Source: Candidatus Fraserbacteria bacterium | Lineage (GTDB): Bacteria; Bipolaricaulota; Bipolaricaulia; RBG-16-55-9; JAJCYT01 | Assembly: GCA_029262795.1 (NCBI GenBank) | Contig: JAJCYT010000023.1 | Span: forward strand, 1 to 64,000 | Reading direction: 5' to 3' | Length of the DNA stretch: 64,000 bases | Part shown: piece by piece, positions 43,151-51,975 of the stretch | How positions within the stretch are numbered: the first letter of the stretch is position 1 | How the letters are laid out: each line of letters starts with the position of its first letter | The notes under the pieces: model-generated | Told to the model about the DNA's origin: nothing | What the model saw: only the letters and a program-made list of their open reading frames with translations | Databases searched by the model: none | Position numbers and translations under genes: made by a program

Positions 43151-44179
43151 ATGAGCAAACCACTGCCTCCAAATCAGCAATTGGCCGCGGCTGACAAGTG
43201 GCCGTTGGTCGGGGAAAAAGCCTCAGACCCATCTCGAATGGATGAACCTTGGCATGTGTCGATTGGTGGTTTGGTGGCCCAACCTAAAGAATGGTCGCTC
43301 GAAGATCTTGAAAAACTGCCTCAGGAGCAGCGTGTGATTGACATCCATTGCGTCACACGCTGGTCTAAACCTGGGGCCACGTTCACAGGGTTTTCTTTAA
43401 AAACTCTGTTGGATCAGTGCCAACCTTTGCCTGAAGCCAGGTTTTTGTCGTTCATTGCCCGAAGCGATCAAGGCCATAACACATCACTGCCATTGGATGA
43501 AGCGCTTGAGTTGGATGTATTCATTGCTCTGAACTATGAAGGCCAGCCACTTCAACCGGAACATGGTGGCCCGATTCGAACTGTGGTTCCGAAAAAGTAT
43601 TTTTACAAAAGTTTGAAATGGCTGGAGAAAATCGAGCTTTTGGCAGATGATCACCTGGGCACTTGGGAAAAGGATTCGGGCTACCACAACGTTGCTGATC
43701 CCTGGAAAGAGCAGCGTTACATCATTCCCAACATCCAAAAAAGCGAACAACTCAAATTGATTGGACAACGAAATTTTGAAGGTCTGGATTTGCTTGGCAT
43801 TGATGCCAAGGGTAGAGATTTACCAGAACTCAATGCAAAAACGGCATTGCTTCGAGATTCACATTTTGAAAATACGAATCTTGAAAATGCCTGTTTCGAC
43901 AAAGCAAATTTATCCAACGCGCATCTGGATCATGCGAACTTGAAGAATGCCACATTTCTTGATGCTGATTGCGAAGGCGCAGATTTTCGCGGGGCTGATT
44001 TGAGTGGCACAGACTTTACGGGCGCATCACTTTTTGGTGCAACATTTACGCCAGAAAATGCTGAGGATAAAAATCAGCAATCGGCCATCATCGACACAAA
44101 CACCAAATTCACAGATAAAAAGCTCAAAGATTTAACACCTATTCAGTACGACTATGTCAAACAACAACTTGGAGTGTAA
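43151..44179 (+). CDS. Sulfite-oxidase-fold molybdopterin enzyme fused to pentapeptide repeats
   Basis: A 342-residue protein with no signal peptide. Residues about 30-200 form the oxidoreductase molybdopterin-binding domain of the sulfite oxidase/YedY (MsrP) superfamily: LVAQPKEWSLEDLEKLPQ, the cofactor-cysteine loop IDIHCVTRWSKPGATFTG, HGGPIRTVVPKKYFYKS and KWLEKIELL, followed by PWKEQRYI. From about residue 210 to 300 it continues as pentapeptide repeats (LENACFDKANLSNAHLDHANLK and ADFRGADLSGTDFTGASL). The boundary is continuous in frame and without stop or low-quality sequence, so this is a genuine fusion. The usual MsrP partner membrane subunit MsrQ is not present, and a Tat signal is missing, so it is probably cytosolic. 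Substrate unknown. Confidence 0.85.
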   Translation: MSKPLPPNQQLAAADKWPLVGEKASDPSRMDEPWHVSIGGLVAQPKEWSLEDLEKLPQEQRVIDIHCVTRWSKPGATFTGFSLKTLLDQCQPLPEARFLSFIARSDQGHNTSLPLDEALELDVFIALNYEGQPLQPEHGGPIRTVVPKKYFYKSLKWLEKIELLADDHLGTWEKDSGYHNVADPWKEQRYIIPNIQKSEQLKLIGQRNFEGLDLLGIDAKGRDLPELNAKTALLRDSHFENTNLENACFDKANLSNAHLDHANLKNATFLDADCEGADFRGADLSGTDFTGASLFGATFTPENAEDKNQQSAIIDTNTKFTDKKLKDLTPIQYDYVKQQLGV

Positions 44180-44258
44180 CCTCCCAAAAACAAAATGGGA
44201 ACCAGAAAAACAGACCAACTGAAGTTAGAATCAAGAATCGAGTATCTGAACAAACACT

Positions 44259-44310
44259 CGCAGTCCTATCGTAACCCCTTTGAGATCAAAGGGGTTGGGG
44301 ATTTGAAGCC
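44259..44310 (+). repeat. Intergenic palindromic repeat, copy E
   Basis: CGCAGTCCTATCGT, stem AACCCCTTTGA / TCAAAGGGGTT, then GGGGATTTGAAGCC. It separates the sulfite-oxidase fusion from the nucleoside hydrolase gene. The preceding 40 bp (TTAGAATCAAG, TATCTGAAC) also resemble copies A, B and D. Confidence 0.8.
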
Positions 44311-44363
44311 TTAACCCAAATGAATTTTATGTTTTCGCTTTTATAAGAAAGGAATTTTTCAAT

Positions 44364-45323
44364 ATGACCCGCCGTTTTATTATTGACACCGATACTGCTT
44401 CTGATGATGCTGTCGCGTTGATTATGGCCTTGCAATGGCCCGATGTGCAGGTGGATGCCATTACCATCGTGGCTGGCAACGTGCCGATGAAGCAATGCAG
44501 CATCAATGCGCGATATGTGGTGGAATTGTGCGGGCAGGATGTTCCTGTCTACGAAGGTTGTGCAAAGCCGATGCTGCGCGATTATCACGATGCCATATTT
44601 TTCCATGGGCCGGATGGCCTGGGTGGCATGAATTATCCTGCGCCAAAGGCTGAACCCGCTGGTTATGATGCGGTGTCTGAACTGATTCGGCGTTTTAAAG
44701 AAGCGCCTGGTGAAATCACACTCATCACCCTTGGCCCCATCACCAACGTGGCCGCTGCATTGACCATTGAACCTCGACTGGCCGAATGGGTCAAGGAATG
44801 TTATGTGATGGGCGGGGCCGCCTGTGTGGTGGGCAACATCACACCTGCTGCCGAATACAACGTGTGGTGTGATCCTGAAGCGGCGCAAATTTTATTTAAT
44901 TCCGGTATGAAGATCATGATGGTCGGCTGGGAACACTGTCGCGGTGAGGCCAATCTGGATGATGCCGAAATGCAAAAAGTGTTGGACTTTGGCACGGAAC
45001 GCGGTCAATTTTCCATCGACTGCAATCGTAGCGGATTAGAAGCCAGTCGCGAATGGCTCAGTGATCCTGGCATGGGCCTGCCCGATCCGGTCACCATGGC
45101 CATTGCGCTCAATCCTGCGGTCTGTACCAAAAGCAGCAAACATTATGTCGAAGTGTGTTGCGACTCAGATTTGTGTCGAGGCATGACCGTTGTTGATGAA
45201 TTACGCGTTACAGAAAACGAAACCAACGAACTCAAAGCCCCACCCAAAAAACCAAACATCGACGTTTGCTGGGCCATTGATTTTGATCTGTGGAAAGAAA
45301 CGCTGTACAAAACATTGAGGTAG
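44364..45323 (+). CDS. Inosine/uridine-preferring nucleoside hydrolase family protein
   Basis: A 319-residue N-ribohydrolase. The calcium-site motif is [18 protein letters not shown] near the N-terminus (D-x-D-x-x-x-D-D), with the substrate-pocket strands [14 protein letters not shown] near residue 117 and [15 protein letters not shown] near residue 168, both typical. It hydrolyses purine or pyrimidine nucleosides to base plus ribose; specificity is not resolvable. AAGGAA lies nine bases before the ATG. The Tat-exported MBL hydrolase starts nine bases after its stop, so the two are likely coexpressed. Confidence 0.9.
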   Translation: MTRRFIIDTDTASDDAVALIMALQWPDVQVDAITIVAGNVPMKQCSINARYVVELCGQDVPVYEGCAKPMLRDYHDAIFFHGPDGLGGMNYPAPKAEPAGYDAVSELIRRFKEAPGEITLITLGPITNVAAALTIEPRLAEWVKECYVMGGAACVVGNITPAAEYNVWCDPEAAQILFNSGMKIMMVGWEHCRGEANLDDAEMQKVLDFGTERGQFSIDCNRSGLEASREWLSDPGMGLPDPVTMAIALNPAVCTKSSKHYVEVCCDSDLCRGMTVVDELRVTENETNELKAPPKKPNIDVCWAIDFDLWKETLYKTLR

Positions 45324-45332
45324 GAGGCGCAC

Positions 45333-46301
45333 ATGAAACAAAAAATTTCCCGACGTTCCTTGCTGAAATCAAGCGGCGCACTGGCCATCGGCTTAGGCAT
45401 CAGCTCACCATCGTTGCTGGTGAAAGCGCAGTCTTCATCAGATTTTTCAGCCGATGTGTATCACTTCAAATTAGGCACGGTCAGCATGATGGTGATCAGC
45501 GATGGCGCGATCAACATACCCACCGAATTTTTCATCGGTGCGCCGCCTAGTATCGTTCAGGATTTTTTGGACCGCCACTACTTGCCCACCGATGTGATTT
45601 CTGGCGGGTTAAATGTGATCCTGATGGAAGACCACAATGGCCTCACTTTGTTTGATGTTGGTTCCGCCTCATTCTCTTTGGGCGATGACCCCAGCGGCGG
45701 TCGCCTGGTCGAAAACCTACGTGCCATTGGCATTGAACCAGAAGACATCAACAATGTGGTCATCACCCACGCGCATCCAGATCATTTGGGGGCCTTTTCG
45801 TTGGACTTCCAAAACCCGACCTTTTCCAATGCCACACACTATATTTCACGAACGGAATGGGATTACTGGACCAATTTGCCAGAAGACGCATCTGAACTTG
45901 ATCACAACTTGGCACAATTCACCGCCCCCAACTTGCTCGCGGTTCAACAAAAAGCAGAGTTGTATGAAGGCAGCCCGCATTTTTGGGATGGCATGCGCAT
46001 GGTCGGCACCCCAGGTCACACCATCGACCATAAAGCCGTGCTACTGGAATCACAGGGTGAGCAACTGTTGATCACCGGCGATGCTGTTACTTTGCCCACC
46101 ATGTCACTCAAACATCCTGAGTGGTACTTGGTGGTTGAATACGATGCCGAGCGCGGCGTTCGCTCACGCATCAATCTGCTGAATGATGCTTCCGATGCTC
46201 GAATGAAAGTGCTGGTCTATCATGCACCGTTCCCAGGATTGGGCTACATCAAAGGCTCATCGTTGATCAAAAACCATTGGGATTGGTTGCAATCCAGCTG
46301 A
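45333..46301 (+). CDS. Tat-exported MBL-fold metallo-hydrolase
   Basis: A 322-residue protein with a twin-arginine signal (KISRRSLLKSSGALAIGLGIS, then a QSSS start of the mature protein). The zinc site is VVITHAHPDHLGAFS near residue 148, followed by GTPGHTIDHKAV near 225 and ITGDAVTLP. The arrangement resembles lactonase- or penicillinase-type extracellular MBL enzymes (AttM/AiiA-like or glyoxalase-II-like). AGGAGG is six bases upstream of the ATG. Export by Tat implies a folded metallocentre before translocation. Confidence 0.88.
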   Translation: MKQKISRRSLLKSSGALAIGLGISSPSLLVKAQSSSDFSADVYHFKLGTVSMMVISDGAINIPTEFFIGAPPSIVQDFLDRHYLPTDVISGGLNVILMEDHNGLTLFDVGSASFSLGDDPSGGRLVENLRAIGIEPEDINNVVITHAHPDHLGAFSLDFQNPTFSNATHYISRTEWDYWTNLPEDASELDHNLAQFTAPNLLAVQQKAELYEGSPHFWDGMRMVGTPGHTIDHKAVLLESQGEQLLITGDAVTLPTMSLKHPEWYLVVEYDAERGVRSRINLLNDASDARMKVLVYHAPFPGLGYIKGSSLIKNHWDWLQSS

Positions 46302-46394
46302 TAAGCGAATCAAAATTTATCAAACATTTTATGTCAATGCACGAAAAAATTGATCTATAATTTTCCCCAGTAGGGTTTGCAAAGGGGAAATTTT

Positions 46395-47426
46395 ATGAAG
46401 AAGTTCATCTTCGCTTTAGTCTTTGTTTTTCTGTTGGTGCCTGTTGTTTTTTCACAAACCGTGACCACACTCACCGAACCGTTTAATGGCAGCGGTGGTA
46501 TTGCTATTGACGCCGAGGGTAACATTTACGTGGCTGATTTTGGCGTAGCACTTAGCAACGCAAACGGCAATCAAGTGTGGAAAATCACGCCTGATGGAGT
46601 AAGAACAGAATTTGCCAGCGGCTTGCAAGGTGCATCCGGCAACGTTTTTGACAATGAGGGCAATTTGCTGCAATCCAACATTGCAGGCAGTTTCGTCAGC
46701 AAAATCACACCCAGTGGCAGCGTCAGCACATTTGTCAGCGATGGCATTCGAGGTCCGGTTGGTGTGACTGTGGACAAAGATAACAATGTGTATGTGTCCA
46801 ATTGCGGCAACAGCACCATTCGCAAAGTGACACCCGATGGCACATCAACCTCTTTTGCATTGGGCCCCTTGTTCTCATCCTGCCCCAATGGCTTGACCAT
46901 TGATGATGATGGCAATCTGTACTCCGGCACATTTACCGGAGGGCGGGTGATCAAAATCGCACCAGATGGCACATCCAGTTTGTTAGCCACTTTACCTGGC
47001 CGCAGCATTGGGCACCTCGCATTTGCGAATGGCGTATTGTATGTGGTCAGTCGTGGTAACAACAGCATTTACGAACTCACTTTGGACGGCGAACTCACCA
47101 AAATCGCTGGTACAGGTGCCAGGGGCAACGCAGACGGTCCTGCCCTTGAAGCCACATTCTCAGTACCCAACGGCATTGGAGTAAGCCCTGATGGCACCAA
47201 GATTTATATCAGTTCCGCAGTGCCATTGAATGGTCCAAACCTGAATCCTGTGTTGATTCGCGTGATCGATTTATCCGCAACCGCAGAATCCGTATCACGA
47301 CCAAAGCAAGATTCATTGACGTTTCCAACGCTTTCGCTAAGCGCCTCAAAGGGTCTATCACACTTGTCTTTTGAAAATGATCTTGTCTTGGTAAAGTGTG
47401 CAATCGCTTGCCTGGCAGGAAAATGA
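46395..47426 (+). CDS. Exported NHL-repeat beta-propeller protein
   Basis: A 343-residue protein with a signal peptide (KKFIFALVFVFLLVPVVFS) followed by NHL/SMP-30-like propeller blades: GIAIDAEGNIYVADFG, GVTVDKDNNVYVSNCG, GLTIDDDGNLYSGTF, and IGVSPDGTKIYISS, each about 40-45 residues. These typically form six-bladed propellers used for ligand or lactone binding. The final 40 residues, rich in Ser and hydrophobic, end in an unrelated tail. ATG 46395 follows AAAGGGG; a candidate -10 TATAAT lies at 46356-46361. It is followed by a strong terminator. Confidence 0.8.
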   Translation: MKKFIFALVFVFLLVPVVFSQTVTTLTEPFNGSGGIAIDAEGNIYVADFGVALSNANGNQVWKITPDGVRTEFASGLQGASGNVFDNEGNLLQSNIAGSFVSKITPSGSVSTFVSDGIRGPVGVTVDKDNNVYVSNCGNSTIRKVTPDGTSTSFALGPLFSSCPNGLTIDDDGNLYSGTFTGGRVIKIAPDGTSSLLATLPGRSIGHLAFANGVLYVVSRGNNSIYELTLDGELTKIAGTGARGNADGPALEATFSVPNGIGVSPDGTKIYISSAVPLNGPNLNPVLIRVIDLSATAESVSRPKQDSLTFPTLSLSASKGLSHLSFENDLVLVKCAIACLAGK

Positions 47427-47464
47427 ATTAAAAAATCTCGCTAAACCAAACTCCCAGACCATGA

Positions 47465-47498
47465 GAAAGGGACGCATCTATCGTGCGCCCCTTTCTTT
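47465..47498 (+). terminator. Terminator after the NHL-protein gene
   Basis: GAAAGGG-A-CGCA (47465-47476) pairs with TGCG-C-CCCTTTC (47484-47495), with one mismatch, a 7-nt loop and TTT after. It stops the upstream transcript, so the metallophosphoesterase frame does not begin at an upstream GTG at 47483, which lies within the hairpin. Confidence 0.8.
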
Positions 47499-47509
47499 AT
47501 GCTGCTACA

Positions 47510-48373
47510 ATGCCACGCATGTCTGGCAACAGCTTTCGTGTTTTTGCACTGTCTGATCTTCATGTTGACTACGATGAAAATTTTTCCTGGCTGGAACAGC
47601 TTTCAGATAAAAATTTTCAAGACGATGTTCTGATTGTGGCCGGTGATGTCAGTGAAGAATTAGAGAAACTTGCAAGCACGCTTCAATTGCTCAAAAGTAA
47701 ATTTGCTCACGTCAGTTTCACCCCAGGCAATCACGATCTTTGGGTGCGCAAAAATCAAACGATCAACTCCTTTGAAAAGCTTCATGAACTGCTCAAATTG
47801 TGTGAATCATTAGGGGTTCACACCGCGCCTTTCAAAATCGCTGACTCAGACAATCCGGTCTGGATTGTGCCCTTGTTCTCCTGGTATGTGACTGCCGAAC
47901 AGGGCGAGCAAAGCCTTTATATGCCCAGAGAGGGGCGCGATCTTACGATGGCGGTGTGGAGTGATAAAGCATTGATTCGCTGGCCTGAAAGTGAATTGCC
48001 TATTGCAGAATATCTTTTCAGCCTGAATGAAATCTATTTGAAAAAAACTTATGACGCGCCGATTATTTCTTTCAGCCATTTTCTGCCGCGAACGGATCTC
48101 ATCTTTCCCACACCGGAAGAAATCAAAAAATACAACCTGAAAAGACCACCGAAGTTATTGATCAACTTCAGCCGTGTGGCAGGCAGTCATTTATTAGAAG
48201 ATCAGATTCGCAAACTTGGCTCGACCATTCATGTTTATGGACATCAACATCGAAATCGGGATCGATTTTTAGACAACATCAACTACGTGTCTTACGGACT
48301 TGGCTATCCACAGGAGCGCGAGCGTGGTCATGTCCGCATGGAAAGTATAGAACCAAAACTCATCTGGAAATAA
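47510..48373 (+). CDS. Metallophosphoesterase
   Basis: A 287-residue calcineurin-like phosphoesterase. The binuclear metal site is visible as ALSDLHVDYD, IVAGDVSEE, FTPGNHDLW and the later SFSHFLPR and VYGHQHRNRDRF. The short cap and absence of a signal peptide place it among cytosolic phosphoesterases acting on phospho- or phosphodiester substrates. The start at ATG 47510 (or the ATG three codons later) is chosen because an upstream GTG lies inside the terminator; a good ribosome site is not visible. The EamA gene follows after 16 bases with its own GAGGAG site. Confidence 0.88.
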   Translation: MPRMSGNSFRVFALSDLHVDYDENFSWLEQLSDKNFQDDVLIVAGDVSEELEKLASTLQLLKSKFAHVSFTPGNHDLWVRKNQTINSFEKLHELLKLCESLGVHTAPFKIADSDNPVWIVPLFSWYVTAEQGEQSLYMPREGRDLTMAVWSDKALIRWPESELPIAEYLFSLNEIYLKKTYDAPIISFSHFLPRTDLIFPTPEEIKKYNLKRPPKLLINFSRVAGSHLLEDQIRKLGSTIHVYGHQHRNRDRFLDNINYVSYGLGYPQERERGHVRMESIEPKLIWK

Positions 48374-48389
48374 TGAGGAGCGAGAAATA

Positions 48390-49289
48390 ATGACCACGGT
48401 TTCCATCTTGCTGGTATTGCTGTCTGCAATGCTGCATGTCACCTGGAATTATTTGACCAAATCAAGCAGCAATCCCAAGCTGTTTTCGATGTACGGCGGG
48501 CTGACCACCGTTTTCATTACCATTGTTTTTGCCTTTTGGGTGCCGTTGCACTTGATTCCATCCTCCATTTGGATCGCCATTTTGGTGTCCGGTGTGATTC
48601 ACTCGCTTTATGTTTTTGCTCTGAGCAGTGCGTATGAAACAGGCGATATTTCATATGTTTATCCAATCGCTCGTTCAGCCCCTGCATTTGTGCCCATCGC
48701 TGCTTTTCTATTGTTCGGCGAGTTGTTTACGCCATTGGGCATTTTGGGCATTGTGCTGGTGGTGTTTTGTATTTTCCTGTTGCAATTTCGCCGCAGAAAT
48801 TTGAAGCAGAAGCTAAGTGGCTTATTGAAATTCATCCGTCAAAAAGACAGCTTTTGGGCTTTTGTCACTTTGGGCACGGTGGTTGCTTACACGTTGATCG
48901 ATAAAGTCGCAATGGTTGACTTTCATCAAGTCGAAGATTTTTCCTTTGTCCTGCAAAGCGTCACTTATTTTCTATTCGCATCAACCGTCTCTTACATCAT
49001 CTACACCATCACCTTGCTCATTCAGAAAGTCCCGATGAATGCCCAACTCATCAAGACAGAATGGCCCCAAATCCTGGCCAAAGTGTTTGGAAGCCTGGTG
49101 TCTTACTCTCTCATTCTTTACGTAATGCAAACCGAACCCGTGGGCTACATCGTCACACTACGTCAATCGAGTGTCTTGTTTGCTGTAATCGCTGGTTGGT
49201 TGTTTTTGAAAGAGCAGCAGGGCGTTTTCCGACTCATTACCGCACTTCTCATGTTCATTGGATTATTTTTAGTGGCCACTGCTGGGTGA
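48390..49289 (+). CDS. EamA/DMT-family transporter
   Basis: A 299-residue ten-helix transporter made of two EamA repeats: the first repeat covers TTVSILLVLLSAMLHVTWNYL to LVVFCIFLLQF, and the second runs from residue about 150 to the end (FWAFVTLGTVVAYTLIDKVA). YPIARSAPAFVPIAAFLLFGE carries the helix-4 signature shared by the drug/metabolite superfamily. GAGGAG precedes the ATG, within the 16-base spacer after the phosphoesterase gene. Substrate cannot be predicted. Confidence 0.88.
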   Translation: MTTVSILLVLLSAMLHVTWNYLTKSSSNPKLFSMYGGLTTVFITIVFAFWVPLHLIPSSIWIAILVSGVIHSLYVFALSSAYETGDISYVYPIARSAPAFVPIAAFLLFGELFTPLGILGIVLVVFCIFLLQFRRRNLKQKLSGLLKFIRQKDSFWAFVTLGTVVAYTLIDKVAMVDFHQVEDFSFVLQSVTYFLFASTVSYIIYTITLLIQKVPMNAQLIKTEWPQILAKVFGSLVSYSLILYVMQTEPVGYIVTLRQSSVLFAVIAGWLFLKEQQGVFRLITALLMFIGLFLVATAG

Positions 49290-49299
49290 TTTTGACCAC

Positions 49300-49347
49300 T
49301 TGACTTTGGTTGAATGATTGTCTATATTTAACCATATGGTTAAATAT
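49300..49347 (+). promoter_or_regulatory. Promoter and 24-bp palindromic operator over the arsR-type start codon
   Basis: TTGACT (49300-49305), 17-bp spacer and TATATT (49323-49328) form a good sigma-70-type promoter. A perfect 24-bp palindrome with half-site ATATTTAACCAT spans 49324-49347 and has the ATG (49336-49338) at its centre. The expected transcription start is at or just before this ATG, and there is no ribosome site, so the mRNA looks leaderless. Binding of the ArsR-type product here would block both polymerase and start codon. Confidence 0.75.
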
Positions 49348-49674
49348 GAAACACAGGAATTAGACAACATTTTCCATGCGTTGGCCCACGCCACGCGTCG
49401 AGACATCATCTTGCAAGTCGCACAGCAGGAAATGACGGTTAATGACATTGCCAACCATTACGACATGTCCCTCCCCGCTGTCTCAAAACACATCAAAGTA
49501 TTGATGAAAGCTGGCTTGGTGATCCAAAAACGTGAGGGTCGGGTGCGCCATTGTCGCATGGATTATCAACCGCTTGAAGCCGCCTCTGATGTGATTCAGA
49601 AATACAAAGCATTTTGGGAAGATCAATTTGATGCATTGGAAGCATTTTTAGAAGAAACGGAGCCAAACTCATGA
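49336..49674 (+). CDS. ArsR-family transcriptional regulator
   Basis: A 112-residue winged-helix repressor. The helix-turn-helix is MTVNDIANHYDMSLPAVSKHIKVLMKAGLV, followed by a wing EGRVRHC and a C-terminal coiled helix. The absence of clustered cysteines in the alpha-3 or alpha-5 helices argues against metal sensing. This branch usually pairs with an SRPBCC-family gene, as here (ATGA overlap with 49671). The start at 49336 lies inside the palindrome described at 49324; an alternative upstream start would lie inside the promoter. Autorepression is the likely mode. Confidence 0.9.
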   Translation: MVKYETQELDNIFHALAHATRRDIILQVAQQEMTVNDIANHYDMSLPAVSKHIKVLMKAGLVIQKREGRVRHCRMDYQPLEAASDVIQKYKAFWEDQFDALEAFLEETEPNS

Positions 49675-50084
49675 ACCAGGAACTGATTGTCCAGCGAACT
49701 CTCAAGGCCGACTCTGCACGAGTTTTTGAAGCATTGTCCGATGCCAAAATTATGACTCAATGGTTTTTTGCCCACCCAGGCTGGTCTGCCAATATAGAAA
49801 ACAAGTTTGAAGTGGGCGGCTCATTTGCCATCAACATGAAAAGTCCTGAAGGCGAAGTTTATCCCCACACCGGTGAATATCGTGAAATTGTGCCCAACGA
49901 AAAAATAGTGTTCACCTGGAACTCTCTGGCCGTGAAGGACACCCTGGTCACGATCTCACTCAAATCATTGGAAGATCAAACGGAACTCACCCTAAAGCAC
50001 GAATTTATTACTGATCCAGACACCTTTGCCAGCCATAAAGAGGGTTGGGGATGTGTGCTGTCCAACTTAGACGACACCCTATAA
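49671..50084 (+). CDS. SRPBCC (AHSA1-like) domain protein
   Basis: A 137-residue helix-grip protein of the START/Aha1-C family. The N-terminal IVQRTLKADSARVFEALSDA, the GEYREIVPNEKIVFTWN turn and the final EGWGCVLSNLDDTL are family signatures. It probably binds a hydrophobic ligand. The ATG overlaps the arsR-type stop (ATGA), so translation is coupled to it and expression shares the palindromic promoter. The DUF899 gene follows 13 bases later. Confidence 0.9.
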   Translation: MNQELIVQRTLKADSARVFEALSDAKIMTQWFFAHPGWSANIENKFEVGGSFAINMKSPEGEVYPHTGEYREIVPNEKIVFTWNSLAVKDTLVTISLKSLEDQTELTLKHEFITDPDTFASHKEGWGCVLSNLDDTL

Positions 50085-50096
50085 AGGAGCTATTTT

Positions 50097-50783
50097 ATGT
50101 ATCCACTCAAACTCAAAGGTGAGGGCGATTATTTAAAACAACGTCAAGCTTTGTTGGAAGCCGAAATTGCCCTGCGCGACCAAAGCGAGCGCGTGGCCGA
50201 ACTGCGACGTCAGCTTCCTAGTGGTGGTCCTGTTGAAGATTACGTGTTTCGAGAAGGTTCTGCTAATTTGAATGTAACGGACCCTTCCAGTTTTTGTGAT
50301 GTTCAATTGTCCGAATTGTTTGAGCCAGGCAAGGATCAGTTGATTCTGATTCATTTGATGTTTCATCCCGAAAGCGAATCCCCTTGCGTGATGTGCAGCA
50401 TGTGGGCCGATGGTTACAACGCCATTGCACCTCACATTCGAGAGCGTGCCAACTTTGTGATGGTTGCAAAGGCTGAGATTGGCAAACTGCGCCAATGGTC
50501 AAAACAACGCGGATGGGACAACATTCGTCTGCTCTCCAGCCACGACAACAGCTTCAACTCGGACTTCCACGTCGAAGATGCAGACGGCGACCAGATGCCC
50601 GGCATCAGCATTTTCACCCGTCAGGCGGATGGACAAATTCATCACACCTACACCGGTCAGGCTGGTCTGGGTGACGAAATAGGCCGTGGCATTGATTTCA
50701 TGTCACCCGTTTGGAATTTGTTCGACTTGCTCCCGCAGGGGCGTGAAGATTGGTTCCCAGGCCATGACTACATGAAAGCCTAA
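50097..50783 (+). CDS. DUF899-family thioredoxin-like protein
   Basis: A 228-residue protein of the DUF899 family, which has a thioredoxin-like fold. Recognisable features are YLKQRQALLEAEIALRD near the N-terminus, YVFREGS, LIHLMFHPESESPCVMCSMWADG with a CVMC active-site-like motif near residue 95, and PVWNLFDLLPQGR at the end. Possible roles are in a redox or peroxide context; there is no firm biochemical assignment. It is third in the arsR-SRPBCC unit, with AAAGGAG upstream of the ATG, so it should share the palindrome control. Confidence 0.88.
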   Translation: MYPLKLKGEGDYLKQRQALLEAEIALRDQSERVAELRRQLPSGGPVEDYVFREGSANLNVTDPSSFCDVQLSELFEPGKDQLILIHLMFHPESESPCVMCSMWADGYNAIAPHIRERANFVMVAKAEIGKLRQWSKQRGWDNIRLLSSHDNSFNSDFHVEDADGDQMPGISIFTRQADGQIHHTYTGQAGLGDEIGRGIDFMSPVWNLFDLLPQGREDWFPGHDYMKA

Positions 50784-50808
50784 CCCAAAAATTCATCCTA
50801 AAATGACA

Positions 50809-50848
50809 AAAGGTTGCACATCGACTAAAGTGTGGATGTGCAACCTTT
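50809..50848 (+). promoter_or_regulatory. Perfect 14-bp hairpin enclosing the start of the EamA gene
   Basis: AAAGGTTGCACATC (50809-50822) pairs with GATGTGCAACCTTT (50835-50848) around a 12-nt loop. The GTG start codon at 50832-50834 lies in the loop's end and the first codons lie in the right arm. It could terminate the DUF899 transcript (TTTACTTTAT follows) and also mask the next gene's start. Confidence 0.6.
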
Positions 50849-51713
50849 ACTTTATCCAGTTCTGACCGCCATTTTTTTTGCAGGCAGCTTTGTGGCTGCC
50901 AAATACACCACACTGGATTTGGAACCTTTGACCACTTCCTTTTTACGATACGTGGTCGCGTTCATCTTTCTTATCCTCTTATTGTTCCGCCACAAACTTA
51001 AATCACTTCAGGCAGCTAAAAAAGATTTCTTCTTGTTCTTTTTACTGGGCTTGACTGGCATTGTGGGCTATCATTATTTTTTCTTTTTGAGTCTCAAATT
51101 CACCGAAGTTGCCAACACCGCCATCATCAATGCCACCAGTCCCGTGGTTACCGCCATTGCCGCTGCACTTTTTCTTGGCGAACGTTTGGGCAAATGGAAT
51201 TATGCCGGTGGTATCCTGGCCTTTGCTGGTGTGATTTTGTTGCTAACGCAGGGTGATGTTGACCGCTTGATCAATTTCAGTTTCAATCAGGGTGATCTGC
51301 TGATGTTGTTGTCCGTGATCAGTTGGGTGATTTATTCGCTCATTATTAAGCGCCTTATCGTAAAATATTCTGGGTATACTTTGACGTTTTATGCCACGAT
51401 GTTTGGCGTGATAACGCTCTTTTTTCTATCGATGACGGAACAACCATTGCAGCAACTTCAAACCATTTCGACAGCGTCTATTTGGTCCATTCTTTATATG
51501 GGCGTCATCGCCTCTGGCCTGGGCTATTTGCTCTACAATTTGAGTATTCAAAAGCTGGGACCAACCAAAACATCCAGCACCGTTTACAGTTTGGTTCCCA
51601 TTTTGGTATCCATTTTGGCATTTGTATTTTTTGGGGATCCTATCACACAGATTATGGTGTTCAGCATATTGGCCATTATTACTGGATTGCTTTTCGTGAT
51701 GAAAAAGAAATGA
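50832..51713 (+). CDS. EamA/DMT-family transporter
   Basis: A 293-residue ten-helix transporter with two EamA repeats. Landmarks are YPVLTAIFFAGSFVAAKYTTLD, ANTAIINATSPVVTAIAAALFLGERLG with G at the helix end, and PTKTSSTVYSLVPILVSILAFVFFGD in the second repeat. It is more typical of the larger YedA/RhaT-type branch than the EamA gene at 48390. The GTG start has no ribosome site and sits inside a hairpin, see 50809. There is no clear evidence of what it transports. Confidence 0.87.
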   Translation: MDVQPLLYPVLTAIFFAGSFVAAKYTTLDLEPLTTSFLRYVVAFIFLILLLFRHKLKSLQAAKKDFFLFFLLGLTGIVGYHYFFFLSLKFTEVANTAIINATSPVVTAIAAALFLGERLGKWNYAGGILAFAGVILLLTQGDVDRLINFSFNQGDLLMLLSVISWVIYSLIIKRLIVKYSGYTLTFYATMFGVITLFFLSMTEQPLQQLQTISTASIWSILYMGVIASGLGYLLYNLSIQKLGPTKTSSTVYSLVPILVSILAFVFFGDPITQIMVFSILAIITGLLFVMKKK

Positions 51714-51975
51714 TGCGTGTTCCAAGCTTGAAATAAGGTCCACAGCAATCAACCATCGAAATCCAACGCCCAGCCATAGCCTGGCTTTCAACTGTCTAAT
51801 TAAAAAGCTTTGCAACAGCGCAGACAGAAGAGTCGAGTTGGTTAAGCGTCACGAATTGGTGCTATGATGATTGTTGAAAATGATTCAAGGGTGGTGCGGC
51901 GTATACTAACGGTGCCAAATAGGAAATCTCGGGCCCAGTGTCTGAGGCAAGTTACTCTTCAGTCAGGAGTGAATA

